From the NCBI GenBank assembly GCA_025359915.1, contig JANYDE010000070.1, positions 1 to 60,884 on the forward strand: a DNA stretch of 60,884 bases. Direction: 5' to 3'. The notes under the pieces are model-generated. The model searched no databases. It saw only the letters and a program-made list of their open reading frames with translations, and was not told the DNA's origin. This stretch comes from Chamaesiphon sp. 336R_metabinner_41 (GTDB taxonomy: Bacteria > Cyanobacteriota > Cyanobacteriia > Cyanobacteriales > Chamaesiphonaceae). A program made the position numbers and the translations under genes. This document shows, in pieces, positions 56,240 to 60,884 of this stretch; position 1 is the first letter of the stretch, and each line of letters begins with the position of its first letter.

Positions 56240-58078
56240 ATGCAAGTTACTTATGCTCTGAGTCAACCGATTATTCCTGTGGAAAAGTCGGTTTCGCTAG
56301 ATTTATTAATTGATTTTAACGCCTCAGCGGGTGGCGAAATCGCGACTCGCAGACCGCTAAATCTCAGTTTGGCGATCGATCGATCTGGTTCGATGGGTGG
56401 CACGCCGTTACGCTATGCAATCAAGGCAGCGCAACAATTGGTTGATAAGCTGACACCCGAAGATTACCTTTCGGTAGTAATTTATGACGATGAAGCCGAG
56501 CTGATTTTAGCTCATCAACTCGTGACCGATCGAGCGGCAATCAAGAAATTAATTGGCAGTATTCGAGCGGGTGGTTGTACAAACCTTAGTGGTGGCTGGT
56601 TGCTAGCGTGCGAACAAATTAAAGCCCAGCAATCACCAGACAAATTAAACCGAGTATTGTTACTCACTGATGGTCAGGCGAATATGGGGATTACCGATCC
56701 CACAATCCTGATTAATACCGCCAAAGCTCAAGCAGCAGCGGGAATTATTACAACTTCGTTGGGTTTTGGCGATCATTTTAATGAAGATTTACTGATTGGG
56801 ATCGCCAATGCTGGTGAGGGTAATTTCTACTTTATCCAGTCGCCAGATGATGCGGCGGAAGTATTTCGGATCGAGTTAGAAACGTTGCTCGCTGTAGTGG
56901 GGCAAAATCTAGCTGTAACGCTAGTACCAACACCTGGGATTAAATTTGGTAGCTTGCTCAATAACTACCGCTCCCAGCTCCAAGGAGAGCAGTTAGAAGT
57001 TTATTTAGGTGATGTCTACAGCAATGAATCGCGACAACTAGCGATCGCTATCACCATTCCCGCTCAGTCGCAAGTCGGGGATATTCCCTTCGCCGAAGTC
57101 AATTATCGCTATCAGGGGATTGAAAATCAGGCGATTAAATCTTTTAGTGATCGATTATCCGTCTCAGTCAAAGTCGATGTCGCCGCGATCGCTCAGAGTG
57201 CGACAGCAGATGCCCAGACACTCGAACAACTGAGTAAATACCGGATTGCCAATGTTAAAGAACAAGCAGTCGCCTTGGCAGATCAAGGTGATTTTGCTAC
57301 CGCAGTAGATCGACTCAATACCGCCATTTCGGACATTAAACGGCTATTCACGATCGAGTCCTTCAAAGTCCTTGAAGAAATCTCCCAACTCGAACACTAT
57401 GCCCAACAGCTCGATCGACGGGATTTCAATCCCGCCATCCGCAAGGAGATGCGCGATCAGGCTTATCAGGCGCAGTCACGCGATCGGGAGGATCTCAAGT
57501 TACGCGGCGTAGCATCGGGTTCTGCCGATAGTCTCGAAGCCACAGACAAGTCTGATGGAGGTGTCTTGGTTGAATGCCTGCGCGAAGGTGGCAAATTGCG
57601 GGTGCGTGTCCTCTCCGACGGCTACGACACCACTCTGAATGTCCAATTCCCCCGCAGTATTCGCGAGGAAGGAGTCAAATATGTCGTCGATGAGATCGAA
57701 CTTTCTACCGACGGGACATTCTATCGTGCCAATAGTACAATCCGGCTATTAGTACTCCCAGGTGAAGAACGTCATCGATCGACAACTAGCTACAAAGCAA
57801 GTAGTAGCAACAAGAAAGCCGCTGCGAATGCAATCGGTTCCGCAGCGGATTTACCGACGATTGATAGTGTGGGTAATGGCGTATTAATTCAATGCGTCAA
57901 AGATAAAGGTAAGCTCCGTGCACGGGTAGTTTCTGATGGCTACAATCCCAATTTTAATATGCGCTTTCCCCGCAATGTTCGGGAAGAGGGGATGTTGTTT
58001 GTGGTGGATTCGGTAGAGGAAGTTGCCAGTGGTGGATCGTATATCGCCTATGGGAAAATTCATCGATTAGTACAGTAA
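56240..58078 (+). CDS. von Willebrand factor A domain protein with duplicated C-terminal domain
   Basis: I take the ATG at 56240 rather than the in-frame TTG at 56228. The VWA domain (about 40-215) has an intact MIDAS (AIDRSGSMGGTPL; later DGQANMG). A middle beta-sandwich/helical region follows to about 430. The C-terminus holds two copies of a 65-residue domain: GVLVECLREGGKLRVRVLSDGY at about 450 and GVLIQCVKDKGKLRARVVSDGY at about 550, each followed by FPR.(I/V)REEG. No signal peptide is seen, so it is probably cytoplasmic. Partner unknown. Confidence 0.87.
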   Translation: MQVTYALSQPIIPVEKSVSLDLLIDFNASAGGEIATRRPLNLSLAIDRSGSMGGTPLRYAIKAAQQLVDKLTPEDYLSVVIYDDEAELILAHQLVTDRAAIKKLIGSIRAGGCTNLSGGWLLACEQIKAQQSPDKLNRVLLLTDGQANMGITDPTILINTAKAQAAAGIITTSLGFGDHFNEDLLIGIANAGEGNFYFIQSPDDAAEVFRIELETLLAVVGQNLAVTLVPTPGIKFGSLLNNYRSQLQGEQLEVYLGDVYSNESRQLAIAITIPAQSQVGDIPFAEVNYRYQGIENQAIKSFSDRLSVSVKVDVAAIAQSATADAQTLEQLSKYRIANVKEQAVALADQGDFATAVDRLNTAISDIKRLFTIESFKVLEEISQLEHYAQQLDRRDFNPAIRKEMRDQAYQAQSRDREDLKLRGVASGSADSLEATDKSDGGVLVECLREGGKLRVRVLSDGYDTTLNVQFPRSIREEGVKYVVDEIELSTDGTFYRANSTIRLLVLPGEERHRSTTSYKASSSNKKAAANAIGSAADLPTIDSVGNGVLIQCVKDKGKLRARVVSDGYNPNFNMRFPRNVREEGMLFVVDSVEEVASGGSYIAYGKIHRLVQ

Positions 58079-58081
58079 CCA

Positions 58082-58248
58082 ACCAGCAATTCCAAATTCA
58101 AACCCGTCTCGACAAGATGTCGAGACGGGTTTATGCTAAAAACCATTGTTTTGTACCAATAAATATCGTACAAACCTGCCCAAACCCACCAGCAACAATC
58201 GATTATCGTAGAAGAATCGTCAAAATATTTTGAATTTGGAATTGCTGG
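58082..58248. mobile_element. MITE-like element with 21-bp perfect inverted ends
   Basis: The left end 58082-58102 begins ACCAGCAATTCC; the right end 58228-58248 is its exact complement, ending GGAATTGCTGGT. The interior contains a 15-bp hairpin that can act as a terminator. 167 bases, no ORF. Confidence 0.75.
58100..58132 (+). terminator. Hairpin after the VWA gene
   Basis: A perfect 15-bp stem AAACCCGTCTCGACA / TGTCGAGACGGGTTT with loop AGA, 22 bases past the stop. No long T-run, but very stable. Confidence 0.75.
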
Positions 58249-58325
58249 TATCCAAATATCACGATCCTAGATGAGAAGCTTAACCTTACGGCAAGGACAT
58301 CAAAGATGATTGTGATTGGCTTATA

Positions 58326-59870
58326 ATGAAGAAGGATGACTCATTTTTATTGCAAGTTATGTTGAATGAAGCGATGACTCTTCCAGCATTAATTCAGAAA
58401 ATGTTAACACCGGAATTTTATCCCCATCCGGTGACACTTCCGATCCAACTGATGCAAACTCATGCATCCTATGTTTTGTTGACTGGTGAATTTGCTTACA
58501 AACTCAAGAAACCAGTCAACTTTGGATTTTTGGACTATTCGACAGTAGAAAAAAGACAGCATTTTTGCAAAGAAGAACTTCGTCTCAATCAACGCGGGGC
58601 TAAGGAATTATATCTAGAAGTCTTGCCCATCGCCCAACAAGGTAATAAATATTATTTGGGTAGCGATGGCGAGATTGTAGACTATGCTGTCAAAATGGTG
58701 CAATTTCCCCAGGAAACATTACTCAGTAATATGTTCGCAGCAGGAACGATTACTACTGAAAATATTGAAGAAATGGGCAGAGTTGTCGCCAAATTTCATG
58801 CCCATGCTCAAACCAATCGATATATTGCTAGCTTTGGGACGATCGATCGCATCAAACAATCGATCGATGATAACTATCGCCAGACTGAACCATATATCGG
58901 ACGCGCTCAAACTCAACAGCAATTTACCGAAACCAAAGCATATACCGATCGATTTTTAGAAGAACATCCGCAATTATTTTGCGATCGAATTCTTGGTAGA
59001 TTTATTCGTGAATGTCACGGCGATTTACACCTGCGAAATATCTGTCGCTGGCGGGACAAAATTTTCCTGTTTGATTGCATCGAATTTAACGAACCATTTC
59101 GCTATGTCGATACGATGTACGATGTTGCTTTTGCTGTCATGGATTTGGAAGCCAGAGAACGCAAGGATCTTGCCAATCGGTTCTTAAATACTTATGCCGA
59201 GCAGACAGGGGATTGGGCGGGATTGCAGGTATTGCCCATGTATCTGAGCCGTCAAGCCTATGTCCGTGCAAAAGTCACCTCATTTTTGCTCGACGATCCT
59301 GCCATCTCTAACGCGGATCGCGCCGCCGCAGCCCAGACAGCCACAGATTATTACCACCAAGCTTGGGAATATACGCGCCCTCGCCAGGGGCGACTAATTA
59401 TGCTGGCGGGGCTATCTGGATCTGGCAAAAGTACCTTGGGCAAAAAAATCGCCCAAGAATTAGGTGGCGTACATCTGCGCTCTGATGCAGTCCGCAAACA
59501 TTTGGGGGGGATTCCACTTTTAGCCAAGGGCGATGACAGTCTATATACTCCCGAAATGACCGCTCAAACCTATCGATGTGTATTGGAATTGGGGTCAAAA
59601 TTGGCTGTACAGGGTTTTACAGTAATTTTGGATGCAAAGTACGATCGGCAGTCATTACGCGCCGCTGTTATCGATTTAGCTCGATCTCAAAGTATTCCGC
59701 TCCAGATTTTCTACTGTACGGCACCAGAAGATGTATTGCTCGATCGATTGGCACATCGCACGGGGGATATTGCCGATGCCACCGTAAATCTACTCGCCAG
59801 TCAACAGGCGGCTTGGGAAGATTTTACCAGCACAGAACGAGCTTATGTGACCACGATCTATACCACATAG
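58326..59870 (+). CDS. Bifunctional APH-like kinase / P-loop ATPase (COG2187-COG0645 type)
   Basis: A 514-residue protein. The N-terminal half resembles aminoglycoside-phosphotransferase-fold kinases (YVLLTGEFAYKLKKPVNFGFLD with the Lys; HGDLHLRN near 238; FDCIEFNEPFRYVD). The C-terminal half (about 355-510) is a small nucleoside-kinase-like P-loop domain (LAGLSGSGKSTLGKKIA). The substrate is unknown. The last eight or so codons match a duplicated copy of this gene's 3' end at 60618-60642. A frame from that copy would end SNSDFSR at a stop at 60668-60670, which may be the ancestral C-terminus. Confidence 0.85.
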   Translation: MKKDDSFLLQVMLNEAMTLPALIQKMLTPEFYPHPVTLPIQLMQTHASYVLLTGEFAYKLKKPVNFGFLDYSTVEKRQHFCKEELRLNQRGAKELYLEVLPIAQQGNKYYLGSDGEIVDYAVKMVQFPQETLLSNMFAAGTITTENIEEMGRVVAKFHAHAQTNRYIASFGTIDRIKQSIDDNYRQTEPYIGRAQTQQQFTETKAYTDRFLEEHPQLFCDRILGRFIRECHGDLHLRNICRWRDKIFLFDCIEFNEPFRYVDTMYDVAFAVMDLEARERKDLANRFLNTYAEQTGDWAGLQVLPMYLSRQAYVRAKVTSFLLDDPAISNADRAAAAQTATDYYHQAWEYTRPRQGRLIMLAGLSGSGKSTLGKKIAQELGGVHLRSDAVRKHLGGIPLLAKGDDSLYTPEMTAQTYRCVLELGSKLAVQGFTVILDAKYDRQSLRAAVIDLARSQSIPLQIFYCTAPEDVLLDRLAHRTGDIADATVNLLASQQAAWEDFTSTERAYVTTIYTT

Positions 59871-60115
59871 ATAGGGTAATTAAAGACTTTTGTAAAAAAG
59901 TAGAGCAAGCAGAATGGGAAAATCTCATAGATGTACAGCAGGACTACCGAGATGCGGAATCAGTCGGAAATTTTACGGTGATCAATATCAAAGGTAATAA
60001 GTACCGAATGATTCTGAGTATTGAATATCAAGAACAAATTGCATACTTTAAATATTTTTTGAGCCATGCTGACTACGATAAAGACGATTGGAAAAACGAC
60101 CCTTACTTTCGATGA
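59813..60115 (+). CDS. HigB-family toxin, apparently N-terminally truncated
   Basis: A RelE-superfamily mRNA interferase of the HigB type: VEQAEWENLIDVQQDYRDAE, VGNFTVINIKGNKYRMI, IAYFKYFLSHADYDKDDW. Residues from about 59870 onward align with the family; the first 18-20 residues of normal HigB (including the start) do not appear. The only standard in-frame start nearby is TTG at 59813, inside the kinase gene, which would give an unrelated N-terminus. Family homology begins within a few bases of the end of a 25-base direct repeat (59866). It overlaps the antitoxin gene by 50 bases, a typical HigBA order. Possibly inactive. Confidence 0.7.
   Translation: MGRFYQHRTSLCDHDLYHIDRVIKDFCKKVEQAEWENLIDVQQDYRDAESVGNFTVINIKGNKYRMILSIEYQEQIAYFKYFLSHADYDKDDWKNDPYFR
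59842..59866 (+). repeat. 25-bp direct repeat, copy 1 (kinase 3' end)
   Basis: Begins CTTATGTGACCACGATC. Copy 2 is at 60618-60642 with one mismatch (24/25). The two copies flank the toxin-antitoxin module and a MITE. Confidence 0.9.
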
Positions 60116-60515
60116 AGACAAGTATATCGATCTATTCAAAGAGCTAAAAATAGCTCCCAAAGTAATCGAGACAGAAGCAGAGAACGAAAAATGTTTGGCA
60201 ATTGTCGAAGCATTGATGTTCAAAGGACAGAATCGCACGATCGAAGAAACAGCCCTACTTAAAGTGCTTGTCATCCTAATTGAAGAATTTGAAGAAAAAT
60301 ATTATTCATTCAAAGAGTGGCAAAAAACCACGCCACATGAATTCTTGCAGCATTTGATGGCGGGAAAAGGGATGAAGCAATCAGACTTAATTGGCGTGTT
60401 AAGCATGTCTAGTGGATTGATATCATCGATCGTCAATGGCAAGCGACAAATTAGCAAGGAGCAAGCAAAAAAACTGGGTGCATACTTTAATGTATCACCT
60501 AGTCTATTTATCTAA
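60066..60515 (+). CDS. HigA-family antitoxin with XRE-type HTH
   Basis: A 149-residue protein. The N-terminal part (about 1-95) is charged and helical (FKELKIAPKVIETEAENEK). The C-terminal 55 residues form an XRE helix-turn-helix (KGMKQSDLIGVLSMSSGLISSIVNGKRQISKEQAKKLGAYF). Such antitoxins bind HigB and repress their own operon. It overlaps the toxin gene by 50 bases. The frame is intact, so it may persist as a solitary regulator if the toxin is broken. Confidence 0.88.
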   Translation: MLTTIKTIGKTTLTFDEDKYIDLFKELKIAPKVIETEAENEKCLAIVEALMFKGQNRTIEETALLKVLVILIEEFEEKYYSFKEWQKTTPHEFLQHLMAGKGMKQSDLIGVLSMSSGLISSIVNGKRQISKEQAKKLGAYFNVSPSLFI

Positions 60516-60521
60516 GTCGCC

Positions 60522-60617
60522 ATCTGTAGGTTGGGTTGAACGGATGTGAAACCCAACATCTACACAAGCACTTGATGGAAGTGTTGGGTTTCGCTCTGCT
60601 CTACCCAACCTACAGAT
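60522..60617. mobile_element. MITE-like element (TGTAGGTTGGGT type)
   Basis: 15-bp perfect inverted ends, ATCTGTAGGTTGGGT (60522-60536) and ACCCAACCTACAGAT (60603-60617), with internal GAAACCCAACA and TGTTGGGTTTC. I recognise this as a very common short element in cyanobacterial genomes. It directly abuts the second copy of the 25-bp repeat. Confidence 0.8.
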
Positions 60618-60642
60618 CTTATGTGACCACGATCGATACCAC
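60618..60642 (+). repeat. 25-bp direct repeat, copy 2 (displaced kinase 3' end)
   Basis: Same sequence as 59842-59866 with a single T-to-G difference. In the kinase frame it continues to a TGA at 60668-60670, encoding a longer C-terminus than copy 1. Confidence 0.9.
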
Positions 60643-60838
60643 TAAGTCTAACTCGGACTTTTCTAGATGAACGCTTAGAAACACTGGTGAGATTGCTAGA
60701 GATCGATATATTCGTTTGAAATCTAAGCAAGTAGCTGCTTTCCTATCAGGGTAAGCGCATCTCAGAAAGTATCGTAGGACACAGATTTCTGAGAAGGAAG
60801 ACAGGAGAGAATAGCTGAATATATTCAGGTGTGCGCCA

Positions 60839-60884
60839 ATGTCTAAAGATCTTGCTTCTAGTCAGTCTACTATTGATTCCTCAG
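60839..60884 (+). CDS. Possible gene start, cut by window end
   Basis: An ATG at 60839 opens a frame (MSKDLASSQSTIDSS) that runs off the window. No strong ribosome-binding site. The preceding 200 bases (from about 60660) include a small inverted repeat TCTCAGAAA/TTTCTGAGA and no other gene. It could be the start of an insertion-sequence transposase, but 15 residues are too few to judge. Confidence 0.3.
   Translation, partial: MSKDLASSQSTIDSS

Overview
The window is a piece of a cyanobacterial chromosome. The evidence is a phototaxis-type Che operon with GAF-rich sensors, a CcmP-type carboxysome shell protein, SLH-domain outer-membrane proteins, a Nostoc-type phytochelatin synthase, heptamer-like pyrimidine repeats, and a very high density of CGATCG words. 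The genus cannot be fixed from sequence alone; a Chamaesiphon-like or other large-genome cyanobacterium is a guess.

Layout. 1-620 is the 3' end of a group II intron (RT C-terminus with HNH domain, then domain V). 780-4556 is purL, interrupted by a 479-residue intein whose LAGLIDADG motifs have lost their acidic residues. 4667-9107 holds an internally deleted mtnX-like phosphatase, a DEDDh exonuclease, a RibD-like reductase, a TerC-type membrane protein and a CapD/FlaA1-type sugar dehydratase. 9590-12086 encodes an SLH porin-like protein and a small secreted protein. 12393-13907 holds ccmP and a pentapeptide-repeat gene. 14554-24730 is a complete signalling operon: PatA-type regulator, CheY, CheW, soluble four-GAF chemoreceptor, CheA-REC hybrid and a second CheW. 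24871-25136 carries decayed tRNA-like sequences.

25452-42665 is mostly housekeeping: SPFH protein, tRNA-Gly, ffh, a RecQ-family helicase, a Gfo/Idh/MocA oxidoreductase, queC, a CBS/DUF21 membrane protein, a gatD - phytochelatin synthase - murT block, clpB and ung. 42912-53426 is a minus-strand cluster of five exported proteins: DUF11-like surface proteins, an SdrD-B-like protein, a large Ig plus beta-barrel protein and an OmpA-type beta-helix protein. I read it as a candidate cell-surface structure and its outer-membrane anchor. 54183-59870 has a Usp protein, pgk, a VWA protein and a bifunctional kinase-like protein. After that, a HigBA-type toxin-antitoxin module and a MITE sit between two copies of the 3' end of the kinase gene.

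The intergenic DNA is rich in small foldback elements of several unrelated families and in short tandem C-rich repeats. One dispersed repeat word lies inside the coding sequence of a CheW gene. The main points for follow-up are the PurL intein, the surface-protein operon, the duplicated kinase end around the toxin-antitoxin module, the tRNA relics and the repeat-derived peptide in CheW.
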